From SXVE01 sp036388895 (GTDB lineage Bacteria > Acidobacteriota > Blastocatellia > Pyrinomonadales > Pyrinomonadaceae): DNA of 64,000 nucleotides. The notes beneath the pieces were generated by a model. That model saw only the letters and a program-made list of their open reading frames with translations. It was not told the DNA's origin and did not search any database. A program made the translations under genes and the position numbers. The stretch covers positions 95,768 to 159,767 of the forward strand of contig DASVQY010000020.1 in assembly GCA_036388895.1 (NCBI GenBank). Direction: 5' to 3'. Positions 1 through 8,270 of this stretch are shown one piece after another (the stretch's first letter is position 1; every line of letters starts with the position of its first letter).

Positions 1-517
1 TTTCCGTCGCTTGCCGCAAATCTCTAATCGGATAAACATCTACGTCCTGCACAACCGCCGCTTCGGTCGCGTTTTCTTCGGGCAGAAGAAGATTTTTAAT
101 GCCGTTCTCGCGCGCTCTCAAAGCAATCGAAAGCGCGCCGCGAACCGGGCGAACGCGTCCGTCGAGCGAAAGCTCGCCGACGCTCAAAGTATTTTTCAAA
201 TTTTCGACGTTTCCCAAATCGCCGTTCGCGCCTAAAATTCCGAGCGCAATCGGCAAATCGAAACTCGCGCCTTCTTTGCGAACATCGGCGGGCGCTAAAT
301 TTATCGTCGTTTTGTGAAAGGGAAAAAAGAACGAGCTGTTGACGATGGCGGCGCGAATTCGCTCGCGCGATTCCCGTATCGCGGTGTCGGGCAAACCGAC
401 GATTATTACCGGCGACGACGTATCGGCTTCGCCTTTGACCGGCTGGAGATTAACTTCTATATCTACGATGAGAGCGTCAATGCCGTAAACTGCGGCGGAC
501 TGCACGAGGAAGAGCAT
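1..517 (-). CDS. comM: ComM/YifB family Mg-chelatase-like AAA+ ATPase, N-terminal part (3' end outside window)
   Basis: The minus strand is open from an ATG at 517 to the window edge. The translation begins MLFLVQSAAVYGIDALIVDI, followed by VGLPDTAIRESRERIRAAI and INLAPADVRKEGASFDLPIA. These are hallmarks of the N-terminal Lon-protease-like domain of ComM/YifB proteins. About 172 codons are visible; the AAA+ Mg-chelatase domain (family total about 500 residues) would lie beyond position 1. ComM is a hexameric helicase that promotes branch migration during integration of transformed DNA (family knowledge). A short Thr-Ser-Ser-Pro insert precedes VIIVGLP. The gene is divergent from the sigma-factor operon and separated from it by about 310 bp. 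Confidence 0.87.
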   Translation of the reverse strand, partial: MLFLVQSAAVYGIDALIVDIEVNLQPVKGEADTSSPVIIVGLPDTAIRESRERIRAAIVNSSFFFPFHKTTINLAPADVRKEGASFDLPIALGILGANGDLGNVENLKNTLSVGELSLDGRVRPVRGALSIALRARENGIKNLLLPEENATEAAVVQDVDVYPIRDLRQATE

Positions 518-826
518 ATTTTTACAATAAAACGGAGAATGTTCAATAAAATAGAGAATGTTCAATAAACATCTGAATTTATACCATAATTTCTGATTAA
601 ACCCGAAAAATTTATAAAAATGCCCCGCGCAATCAGAATTTGATTGTCTGATTTCCGGCAATCGGTGTAATATAAAATAGAATTTTGTTCACCTGAAAAA
701 ATTCTTTACCTTTTTCGGATTTCGTCATAGAATCAACGGACGGTTAAAGCAACTTTAATTTGGAGGTGGCTCATCATAGACACGGAACAAGTTTTAGACA
801 CGAACACCAATCTTTTAGGAGCGACT
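518..826. promoter_or_regulatory. Divergent spacer between comM and the sigma-factor gene
   Basis: 309 bp without a recognisable gene; it must hold the promoters of both divergent genes. A possible sigma70-type promoter toward the right is TTGTCT (644-649), an 18-bp spacer and TAATAT (668-673); this is a weak match. A strong Shine-Dalgarno-like GGAGGTGG at 762-769 is not followed by ATG, GTG or TTG at normal spacing. The frame of the sigma factor is open from 731. A second SD (AGGAG, 817-821) serves the ATG at 827. Confidence 0.35.
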
Positions 827-1486
827 ATGGAAGTCACCTCGGCGATAGAAAACGAAATCGCATTTGGTTTTGAGGAAAGCGCCGGGATAATTCCCGCTTT
901 TCAGACTCCTGCGGCTGAACCGGCAGAAGTTTTAGATCCGAACGCTTCCGATTTTACGCTCGCGCAGAAAGCGGCAAACGGAGATATTTCCGCATTTGAG
1001 TTGATTTACGAGCGTTATCATCGCCGCACGTACAGTCTTTGTCTGCGAATGACGAACAGCCAATCCGAAGCCGAAGATCTAACGCAGGAAGTTTTCATCC
1101 AGCTTTTTCGCAAAGCCGGCAGTTTTCGCGGCGATTCCGCGTTTTCAACCTGGCTTCACCGTTTGACGGTCAATCAGGTTTTGATGCACTTTCGGCGGCG
1201 CAGCATAAAAAACGAAAAAACTTCCGAAGACGGCGAAATGCCCGAACAAACCGTTTCGGGAACGGAAAATCCGAACCGTATGCCGGTCGTTGACCGCATT
1301 GCGCTGAAAAAAGCCATCGCCGAGCTGCCGAACGGTTACCGCAAAGTCTTCGTTCTTCACGACATCGAGGGATACGAGCACGAAGAAGTCGCCCGGCTTC
1401 TCGGCATTTCCGTCGGCACTTCAAAATCACAGCTTCACAAAGCGCGCCTCAAACTGCGCGGTCTTTTAATCAAACAAAACGATTGA
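827..1486 (+). CDS. ECF-type RNA polymerase sigma factor (RpoE-like, sigma-70 family)
   Basis: A 219-residue protein. After an acidic N-terminal tail of about 45 residues comes sigma region 2 (about residues 58-125, with FELIYERYH, AEDLTQEVFIQLF and STWLHRLTVN). A linker follows, then sigma region 4 (about 165-215, with AELPNGYRKVFVLHDIEGY and the helix-turn-helix HEEVARLLGISVGTSKSQLH). It would direct RNA polymerase to an extracytoplasmic-stress regulon. ATG 827 has AGGAG five bases upstream. The frame stays open 5' of it, so an N-terminal extension from a rare start near 773-776 cannot be excluded. The next gene is a zinc-finger anti-sigma factor, the usual arrangement for ECF pairs, and two exported DUF4097 proteins follow on the same strand. 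Confidence 0.94.
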   Translation: MEVTSAIENEIAFGFEESAGIIPAFQTPAAEPAEVLDPNASDFTLAQKAANGDISAFELIYERYHRRTYSLCLRMTNSQSEAEDLTQEVFIQLFRKAGSFRGDSAFSTWLHRLTVNQVLMHFRRRSIKNEKTSEDGEMPEQTVSGTENPNRMPVVDRIALKKAIAELPNGYRKVFVLHDIEGYEHEEVARLLGISVGTSKSQLHKARLKLRGLLIKQND

Positions 1487-1600
1487 AAATGTTTTTCTTA
1501 AGGCAACTTTTTATTTTCGAGGGCAATCTATTAGTTTGATTCAGGCAGTTTGGCGGTTTATACAACCGATAAATATTCAACATCTAATGGAAAATCAGAG

Positions 1601-2347
1601 ATGAACTGTGAACAGTGTCAAGAATTGATCAGCGCCTTTTTGGACAACGACCTCGGCGAAAGAGAGTCGGCAAATGTCCTGACGCACCTCGGATTGTGCG
1701 TGCAGTGCGCGAAGATTTGCGAAGATTTTGCGGTCATCCTCGATTTTTGTCACGAACAATCTACTCCGGAAACATTATTGCCGAATTCACAAGCTCTCTG
1801 GTGCCGCATCAGCAACACAATCGAAACCGAAATCAAAACCGAGACGGTGCAGGAAAACAAACAGAAGCAAACCGAGACGAAAAGCGGATGGATGCCGCGC
1901 GTTTGGAAATTTTCTTTCGCCCAGGTCGCTTCGGCGGTTTTGGGAATCGCGCTTCTCAGCTCGCTTTTAACCGTCGTCGGCGTAAAAAATTATTCGGCGG
2001 CGACCGACGGAAATGTTATCGTTACATCTCCGGCAGAACCGAACGCATTTGAAAAAGTGCTCGGAAAATTGGGTTTGATCGAAACCACGCACGAAGTGCG
2101 CCAACGAAGAATCGAACAGCAGCGAGCGGCGATTGAATACTGGAACAAACGAGTCGAAGCGCGCCGAATGCAGTGGGACGCGCATCTGCGCGAAGCGTTC
2201 GACCGCAATTTGAATGAAATTGATCAAGCCGTTAATGAATACACCTTGATTTTGCAGGAAAATCCGCAGGACGAATTGTCCGGCGAGATGCTCGATTCGA
2301 CCCTGAACGAGAAAATGGAGCTTTTGCGCGAATTTTCCGATTTATAA
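1601..2347 (+). CDS. Anti-sigma factor with zinc-finger (ZAS) domain and one membrane helix
   Basis: The 248-residue protein starts MNCEQCQELISAFLDNDLGE. An in-frame TTG at 1550 is less convincing because the ZAS domain begins right at ATG 1601. The motif HLGLCVQC (H-x3-C-x2-C), with the N-terminal Cys residues, defines the zinc-binding anti-sigma domain (residues 1-60). A hydrophobic segment around FAQVASAVLGIALLSSLLTV (about residues 106-130) anchors the protein. The C-terminal half, rich in Arg and Glu with QRRIEQQRAAIEYWNKRVEA, looks like a helical periplasmic sensor part. It should hold the preceding ECF sigma factor at the membrane until an envelope signal arrives. Confidence 0.9.
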   Translation: MNCEQCQELISAFLDNDLGERESANVLTHLGLCVQCAKICEDFAVILDFCHEQSTPETLLPNSQALWCRISNTIETEIKTETVQENKQKQTETKSGWMPRVWKFSFAQVASAVLGIALLSSLLTVVGVKNYSAATDGNVIVTSPAEPNAFEKVLGKLGLIETTHEVRQRRIEQQRAAIEYWNKRVEARRMQWDAHLREAFDRNLNEIDQAVNEYTLILQENPQDELSGEMLDSTLNEKMELLREFSDL

Positions 2348-2387
2348 TTTTTATTTCTTTTTTTTATTCGTTTTTAGTTTTTTGGCA

Positions 2388-3164
2388 ATGAAGTTGGATT
2401 TACACAATTTGTTTGGCATTTTGACAAGCAAAAAAACTACGATTCTACTTTGGTTGAGCGTAGTTTTTTTTACGTTCTCGATACCGGAAGTCGCGGCGCA
2501 GGTGAAATTTGCTAAAACTTATCCGGCGGGCAAGGACGTGCGCTTGCAGCTTACCAATAGAACCGGAACGGTCACGGTCGAAGGCTGGAACAGATCGGAA
2601 GTAGCGATTTCCGCTTATCTGGAAAAACCCGCGGCAAACATCGCTCCGCAAAATCTGAGCGGCACAATCGTCATCAACCTCGTCAAAGATAATCAAGGCA
2701 GAAACGAGGTCGGGAACGTCAATTTTCTTGTCCGCGTTCCTTACTATTCATCGGTTGACATAGAAACCCGTATGGGAAATTTAAATGTCAGCAATGTTCA
2801 GGGCAATCTCGTTCGCGCTCACATTTCCAGCGAAGGCAGCATTACGCTGCTAAACATAGCTTCTTCGGCAGTCCTCGCCGAAAACGGCATCGGCGATATA
2901 TTTTTTGACGGCGAGATCAAACGCGAAGGAAATTATCGTTTCGCTTCGCTGCGCGGATCCATCAATCTTCGCATTCCGTTTGATTCTTCCTTTAAATTAG
3001 TTGCGACCGCGCCCTCGACCCGCAGTATCAATCTCGGTTCTTTTTCCAACAACAATATGAGTTTCGTCGGTGACGGACGGCGCGTAATCGGCAAATTCGG
3101 CGACGGGAGCGCGACTTTTACCGTTACGAATCAGCGAGGAAGCATTGCGTTTATCAGAAGGTAG
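2388..3164 (+). CDS. Exported DUF4097-like (putative adhesin) beta-strand protein
   Basis: 258 residues from ATG 2388; a TTG two codons upstream is the alternative. A signal peptide (TTILLWLSVVFFTFSIPEVAAQ, cut after AAQ) is followed by repeating beta-strand units such as RTGTVTVEGWNRSEVAISAY and MGNLNVSNVQGNLV. This is the pattern of DUF4097/DUF4098 solenoid proteins, whose function is unknown. It starts 40 bp after the anti-sigma gene and is probably co-transcribed. It is a divergent paralogue of the next gene: both carry the pattern GTV-x-(I/V)-x-GW-(N/D)-(R/K). A role as target or sensor of the sigma/anti-sigma pair is inference from context. Confidence 0.82.
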   Translation: MKLDLHNLFGILTSKKTTILLWLSVVFFTFSIPEVAAQVKFAKTYPAGKDVRLQLTNRTGTVTVEGWNRSEVAISAYLEKPAANIAPQNLSGTIVINLVKDNQGRNEVGNVNFLVRVPYYSSVDIETRMGNLNVSNVQGNLVRAHISSEGSITLLNIASSAVLAENGIGDIFFDGEIKREGNYRFASLRGSINLRIPFDSSFKLVATAPSTRSINLGSFSNNNMSFVGDGRRVIGKFGDGSATFTVTNQRGSIAFIRR

Positions 3165-3340
3165 AAAGGAAAAAAACAGAAAGCGGTGAAAATTTGTTTT
3201 TTATAAAATCTCGTTTATCTCGGTCTTGAAAAAACCTTTGATTAAATTCGTTTCGCCGTTTAGAATTAAATCGGCGCAAATGCGCGCCTTCAATCCTTTC
3301 ATTTTTCAACTTCTCCCTTTCCGTTTTTAAATTCAAACCG

Positions 3341-4216
3341 ATGAAACATAAAAAAACCTTTAAATTCTTAGTTTTCGCGTTCGTTTTTGCAATACTTTCG
3401 CTTACCTGCATCGCGCAAAATTCCCCGCAATTTATCAAGCGGACGACTTATAAATCCGAAAACCTGGAATTCGGCGCGGGCGGAACCGTTTCGATCATCG
3501 GCGCCCCGAAAGGTTCGATTGAAATCGAAGGCTGGGATAAAAACGAGCTCGAAGTTTCGGCGGAAATCGAAGTTCAAGGCGCGACCGAAGCGGATTTAGC
3601 GAAATTGGCGGAAGTAAACGGCTTTGTTTTGGACGAAGGTTTCGGACACATACGCATTATCAGCGTCGGCACGCACGACAAAGATTATATGAAGCGCACG
3701 GCGAAAAAGTTTCCGAAAAATTTGGTTGGTTTGCCGTTTCGCGTTGATTATAAAATTAAATTGCCGCGTTATTGCGATTTGAATATTGACGGCGGTGACG
3801 GCGATTTAACGATTGCTAATGTTGACGGCAGTATGAAGATTAAATATTTAAATTCAAATGCCAAATTCAATCTCGTCGGCGGCGCGATAAACGCGACTAT
3901 CGGCGGCGGAAGCGTTGACGTAATCGTTCCGACGCGCGGCTGGCGCGGTCGTTTCGCCGACATACAGCTTGCCGCCGGAACGATGAATGTCTGGCTGCCC
4001 CTGAGCTTCAACGCCGAAATTGACGCGAGCATTTTGCGCACCGGACAAATTGAGAACACCTTTGCCGCGCTCAAACCGCGAACGCGCGCGAAATTCACAG
4101 AAAAATCAATCAGCGCAAAGGCGGGAGTCGGCGGCGTTCCGCTGAACTTTACGGTCGGCGACGGAACATTGAAAATCTTCGAACTGAAAGGCAGCGATTT
4201 AAAGAATGCGAATTAA
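3341..4216 (+). CDS. Second exported DUF4097-like beta-strand protein
   Basis: 291 residues with a clear signal peptide (FLVFAFVFAILSLTCIAQ). The mature part has GGTVSIIGAPKGSIEIEGWD, then a region with KRTAKKFPKNLVGLPFRVDY, and then short glycine/aspartate-rich strand repeats (DLNIDGGDGDLTIANVDGSM; GGAINATIGGGSVDVIVPTR). This is the DUF4097-type repeat fold. It lies 176 bp after its paralogue, so it may have its own promoter but still belongs to the sigma/anti-sigma neighbourhood. It probably acts in the periplasm or on the surface; no enzymatic motif is visible. Confidence 0.8.
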   Translation: MKHKKTFKFLVFAFVFAILSLTCIAQNSPQFIKRTTYKSENLEFGAGGTVSIIGAPKGSIEIEGWDKNELEVSAEIEVQGATEADLAKLAEVNGFVLDEGFGHIRIISVGTHDKDYMKRTAKKFPKNLVGLPFRVDYKIKLPRYCDLNIDGGDGDLTIANVDGSMKIKYLNSNAKFNLVGGAINATIGGGSVDVIVPTRGWRGRFADIQLAAGTMNVWLPLSFNAEIDASILRTGQIENTFAALKPRTRAKFTEKSISAKAGVGGVPLNFTVGDGTLKIFELKGSDLKNAN

Positions 4217-4343
4217 AAAAGCGGGCAGTTAACTAAAAATCGAATTTGAGTTTTGGATTTTGCAGAAAACAAACTCGTTTTAGCCGCACGAGCCGTAATG
4301 GCTCTTTCTTGAACTTCTAAAAAACAGCTAAATAGTACCCGAG

Positions 4344-4399
4344 GAAATATAAAGCAAAAGCCGTAAGCGTTAAAACTTACGGCTTTTGCTTTATATTTC
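4344..4399. terminator. 24-bp perfect palindrome with 8-nt loop (terminator-like hairpin)
   Basis: The left arm at 4344-4367 (gaaatataaagcaaaagccg onward) is exactly complementary to 4376-4399; the loop is cgttaaaa. It lies 128 bp after the second DUF4097 gene. The arms are A/T-rich at the outside and hold AAAAGCCGTAAG/CTTACGGCTTTT at the centre, a common form of bidirectional terminator. Perfect complementarity over 24 bp is unusually long for a simple terminator, so a mobile-element end or processed RNA hairpin is an alternative. Confidence 0.5.
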
Positions 4400-4973
4400 A
4401 AAATGAAAGGAAAATGCAATCAAAGATGCGAAAACCAGATCGTTTTACTTGTCAGAGACAGAGCAAAGATCGGCAATTACAAAGTATTCGGTTCTCAAGC
4501 TTGAATTATTATGCGGGATCTGCTTGCCGAACTCGCTGAGAAATAGCAAAACCGACGTTGAACGCAGTTTGGTAATCACCAGCTTAAAAGCTGAAACGAT
4601 TGTTGTTACCGGAAATTTCGCAGACATACCGCGAAACGCTTTTGTTGCTCGCCGAGTAACTTTATATCAATGGAAAATATAACCTTGACATACAACCAAA
4701 TACGCAGATAATAACAGATACCTTTGCCCTTTGTAATTAAACCGATTCAACTGCCCTTATGTCTAAACTTATCCGGGATTAGATGTGGTTGCCGATTTTA
4801 AGACCTTATTTATTTTAGCGGAAATGTATTTATAATCATTGAGGTTTAATGACTTCGATATACTTTTAACAACAAATATTTAGTTAGAAATATAATTTTT
4901 GAACATAAATAAACTTAATTCAATAAAGAATTATTTATCGGGCAATTAAGGTAAGCAGAGTAATCAAAAGACT
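4400..4973. other. AT-rich gene-poor stretch ahead of the prim-pol/helicase gene
   Basis: About 570 bp in which I recognise no gene. The only open frame of note (4449-4682, +, 77 codons) matches no family I know, has no SD and is probably not a gene. It might be a decayed remnant. From about 4690 on, the sequence becomes strongly AT-rich. TATAAT-like words near 4890 and TTGAAC near 4899 could form the promoter of the gene at 4974. The composition matches the following phage-like gene rather than the sigma-factor operon. Confidence 0.4.
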
Positions 4974-7592
4974 ATGAGCATAATAGACAAAGCCAAGAAG
5001 TATCTAAATGCCGGGCTTTCAGTAATACCGACCAGAGCAGACAAGCATCCGGCTCTGATAGTTTGGAAGAGATTTCAAATTGATCGGATGGATGCGGGAG
5101 AAGCTCAACTTTTCTTTTCCGGCGGAGAAGTAAAAGGATTAGCTATTCTTTGCGGCGCGGTTTCAGGTAATTTGGAAGTAATAGATGTAGATTGTAAATA
5201 CGATCTTTCGGGAACTCTCTGGGCGGATTTGAAAAGTTTAATAGACGAACAGCTTCCTCAAGAAACAGCAAGGAATCTGGTAGTAGTCCATACCAAAAAC
5301 AAAGGCTACCATATTTATTATCGAAGCGAAGTAGTAGAAGGAAATTTGAATTTAGCGTGTAGAAATACTACCGATGAAGAGAAAGAGGAGTCTTATAAAA
5401 AGGCTATTGCTCAAGGAGAAACTCCCGAGAAAGCCGAAAGGCAGGGAAAAAACGACAAAACACGTTTATTAATAGGAACACGAGGAGAAGGAAACTATGT
5501 AATAGCTCCGCCGACGCCGAGTTATGAGTTTATTCAAGGCGATCCTTTGAGCATTCCGAGAATTTCAAAAGACGAAAGAGAAATACTTTTCACGCTCGCC
5601 AGAAGCTTTAACGAAGTATTCGAATTAGAGTCAAAGCAGTATATAAATCAAAAATCCCTTGATGCGATCTACGAATTTTCTCCTTTTGATGAATACAATC
5701 AAATCGCTGATGTGGTCGAGCTTTTAGAAAATCACGGATGGGCTGTTGAAAGGCAATCGGGTGATCGTATTTATCTTAAAAAACAAGGAGCTTCAAGTAA
5801 CAAAACATCCGCGATTTATCATTCAAAACACAAGTTTTTTTATGTTTTTGATACGACACCGGAATTTAATAAAGGAAAAGTTTATAATCCGACAGCTATT
5901 TACACCATTTTAGAATGCAACGGAGATTACAATTTAGCTAATAAAAATCTTTCCGAGTTAGGTTACGGAGAACGAAGAACCGCAAAAAACAAACAGAACC
6001 AAACGCAAGCAGAAATAAAAGCCATAAGAGTGGAAGGCATAAAGCAAACCACTGAATCCATCACGCTTGCGAAGCCCGGCTACTCGCTAAAGGCAGAAAA
6101 GGTCAAAGCTGTAGATCCGGAAAAAGTCTATATTTATTATGTTTCTCAGCGAAATTTGAATGAAGTTTTAAGAGTCCTGGATTTTTTAGAACACATTACC
6201 GAAGCGAGAATATATTTAACGCAAGTAGATAACCTTGACGCTCTCGATAACAAACAGCTGAGCCAGCCCGCCTACGAATTCAAGCTCCAGGCATTATTAA
6301 AAAACTACAACAAAATCGAAGAGACCAAAGGCTTTTTGGAAGCAGAAGATATAGACAAATTTTTATATGATGCCGTAGCCATAGCTTCCAACATCCCAAA
6401 GCCGGTTGATAGAGATCGCTTTGCGAAACTCTTTACTTCGATTGATATCGTCAAGAATCTGGGAGTTACAGAAGAAAGCCTGAAAGCGGCGGAAGATGAG
6501 CTTCGATATAAAGTTGAGCAAGAAAAAATGAACAAATCTCTTGCCAGACTTTTGGAAGCTGGATCCGATTTAAGAGAACGCGGTCAGCTTAAAGAAGCTT
6601 TCACGAAATTAGATGAAGGGGTTCAGGCTTCAAAAAGGGATTATGGAAAAGAGTTATTGCCCGCCGCTCTAAATTCTGAAGATATACTCCGTCAAATTTC
6701 ACAAACGGTGCCTGCGTTCAAGACCGGCTATAAATCTCTGGACAGATTTGTAGGTTTTACTCCCGGAACCATTACATTGATAGCCGGCAGACCGTCGCAC
6801 GGTAAAACTACCTTTTTGTTTAATCTGCTTTTGGAGATGAGCCAAAGGTATGGTCCTGATTTTCAGTTCTACTATTTCACATACGAAGAACCTCTCAAAA
6901 ATTTGTCCATCAAATTGTTAAATCGTCTTATAGGAGATGATTTGAGCCAGTATTATAATTCCGTTCCATCCGTTTCCAGCATTAATAATTATGAATTTCT
7001 AAAAGCCTACCTCAAAGCTGAAAGAACGGATATAAATATCATAGAGCAGGGCAAGGAAATGTTCAGAACATTGATAGATTCTGGAATAATCACAGTGATA
7101 GATCGAAATTACTCCGTAGAACAGCTAAACGCCTTAATCGGATACCTAAACCACAAGAAAAAAATCGGAGCTGTTTTTATCGACTACATTCAGAGAATTA
7201 GAACCGAGCTGAATATTCAAGATAAAAAGACGGAAATAGCTTATATCGCAGACAAAGTATCGGAGCTCGCCAAAGTGAGTAATTTACCGCTCATCATAGG
7301 TTGTCAGATGAACCGCTCGACCGATGGTTTTAATAAAAAACCGACAGTAAACGATTTGCAAAATGTCGGAAGTCTGGAAGACTATGCTAATACCATTCTG
7401 TGTGTTTATAACGAGAATCAAGAAACAGATGACAAGTCGGATGAAACCGGTTATCCGCAAAAGAGAGAGGTAGATTTAGAAATAAAAGTGCTTAAAAATC
7501 GTGACGGAGAAATAAACCGGACTGCCGTATTGGCGTTTGATAAATGGACGGGATTATTAAAGGAAAAGAAGGCTTCAGCTAACCATTCCTAA
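4974..7592 (+). CDS. Prim-pol domain fused to DnaB/RecA-type replicative helicase (phage/plasmid-type replication protein)
   Basis: 872 residues. The N-terminal ~230 residues form a bifunctional primase/polymerase (Prim-Pol, PF09250-like) domain: NLEVIDVDC (acidic motif I, about residues 67-75), GYHIYYR (about 116-122) and GEGNYVIAPPTPSYEF. A middle region of about 300 residues has IYHSKHKFFYVFDTTP and a helical linker. The C-terminal ~260 residues form a DnaB-like helicase: GYKSLDRFVGFTPGTITLIA, Walker A GRPSHGKTT (about 604-612), Walker B GAVFIDYIQRI (about 730), and GCQMNRS plus QNVGSLEDYANT. Such fusions replicate phages, plasmids and satellites. Codon use (many AGA, ATA and TTA) is clearly more AT-rich than in the neighbours, suggesting transfer. 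No integrase, capsid or other phage gene is visible. Confidence 0.9.
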   Translation: MSIIDKAKKYLNAGLSVIPTRADKHPALIVWKRFQIDRMDAGEAQLFFSGGEVKGLAILCGAVSGNLEVIDVDCKYDLSGTLWADLKSLIDEQLPQETARNLVVVHTKNKGYHIYYRSEVVEGNLNLACRNTTDEEKEESYKKAIAQGETPEKAERQGKNDKTRLLIGTRGEGNYVIAPPTPSYEFIQGDPLSIPRISKDEREILFTLARSFNEVFELESKQYINQKSLDAIYEFSPFDEYNQIADVVELLENHGWAVERQSGDRIYLKKQGASSNKTSAIYHSKHKFFYVFDTTPEFNKGKVYNPTAIYTILECNGDYNLANKNLSELGYGERRTAKNKQNQTQAEIKAIRVEGIKQTTESITLAKPGYSLKAEKVKAVDPEKVYIYYVSQRNLNEVLRVLDFLEHITEARIYLTQVDNLDALDNKQLSQPAYEFKLQALLKNYNKIEETKGFLEAEDIDKFLYDAVAIASNIPKPVDRDRFAKLFTSIDIVKNLGVTEESLKAAEDELRYKVEQEKMNKSLARLLEAGSDLRERGQLKEAFTKLDEGVQASKRDYGKELLPAALNSEDILRQISQTVPAFKTGYKSLDRFVGFTPGTITLIAGRPSHGKTTFLFNLLLEMSQRYGPDFQFYYFTYEEPLKNLSIKLLNRLIGDDLSQYYNSVPSVSSINNYEFLKAYLKAERTDINIIEQGKEMFRTLIDSGIITVIDRNYSVEQLNALIGYLNHKKKIGAVFIDYIQRIRTELNIQDKKTEIAYIADKVSELAKVSNLPLIIGCQMNRSTDGFNKKPTVNDLQNVGSLEDYANTILCVYNENQETDDKSDETGYPQKREVDLEIKVLKNRDGEINRTAVLAFDKWTGLLKEKKASANHS

Positions 7593-7675
7593 AGGGTTTC
7601 TTTTTCTTTATCGCTTTCCTTTTTCTTTTGTTTTCATTTATTTTCCTTTTGCCTTTTGTTTTTATATAGAAATTT
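7593..7675. repeat. Polypyrimidine tract between the helicase gene and dcd
   Basis: Nearly the whole 83-bp spacer is C/T on the plus strand (degenerate units of the CTTTTTC/CCTTTTG kind), with only scattered purines. It separates the foreign-looking gene from dcd. It could be a slippage-generated tract. No SD is visible before the dcd ATG at 7676. Confidence 0.45.
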
Positions 7676-8266
7676 ATGACGATAAAATCCGATGTTTGGC
7701 TTCGCGCGATGGCGGAAGAACACGACATGATTAAGCCTTTTTTGCCCGATTTGGTGCGGGAAAACGGCGGCAATCGCATTATTTCAGCCGGAGCGTCGAG
7801 CTACGGTTACGATATGCGGCTTGCCGACGACGGGTTTCGCATCTTTTCTTCGGTTTACGGGTTGGAAATTGATCCGAAAAATTTTGATGAAAACTCTCTG
7901 ATCGAACCCGAAATCAGAACTGCCGCCGACGGAGCGCAATATTATCTTTTGCCGCCGCATCATTACGGTCTGGGCGTAACGGTCGAAACGTTCAAAATGC
8001 CGCGTAATGTGACGGGAATCGCTCTCGGAAAGTCAACTTATGCGCGCGCAGGTCTGCTCGTCAACACAACACCGCTCGAAGCCGGATGGACGGGAAGACT
8101 GGTCGTTGAAATCGCGAATCTGGCAAATTTGCCGCTGCGGGTTTACATAAACGAAGGAATCGGACAAATTCTCTTTTTTGAATCCGACGAAGACTGCGCC
8201 GTTTCTTACTCGGACAGAGGCGGCAAATATCAAGGTCAAACCGGATTGACCTACGCGAAGGTTTGA
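7676..8266 (+). CDS. dcd: dCTP deaminase
   Basis: A 196-residue protein of the dUTPase/dCTP deaminase superfamily. It converts dCTP to dUTP plus ammonia, feeding thymidylate synthesis. Diagnostic segments are ASSYGYDMRL near the N-terminus, IALGKSTYARAGL, TPLEAGWTGRLVVEIANLAN (containing the catalytic Glu) and the C-terminal GKYQGQTGLTYAKV. Length fits monofunctional Dcd. Codon use is host-like, unlike the upstream helicase gene. It converges on the M1 aminopeptidase gene; the 102-bp spacer between them is an inverted repeat. Confidence 0.95.
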   Translation: MTIKSDVWLRAMAEEHDMIKPFLPDLVRENGGNRIISAGASSYGYDMRLADDGFRIFSSVYGLEIDPKNFDENSLIEPEIRTAADGAQYYLLPPHHYGLGVTVETFKMPRNVTGIALGKSTYARAGLLVNTTPLEAGWTGRLVVEIANLANLPLRVYINEGIGQILFFESDEDCAVSYSDRGGKYQGQTGLTYAKV

Positions 8267-8270
8267 AAGC

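Noticed and set aside
11..568. Three overlapping plus-strand open frames at the left edge
   Set aside because: They are antisense to the comM N-terminus, whose minus-strand frame gives clear family motifs.
4449..4682. 77-codon open frame after the palindrome
   Set aside because: No SD, no recognisable family and no coding bias; kept only as possible debris within the gene-poor stretch.
7676..8266. dcd considered as an anti-phage dCTP deaminase
   Set aside because: Length, motifs and host-like codon use fit the housekeeping enzyme; no defence genes are adjacent.
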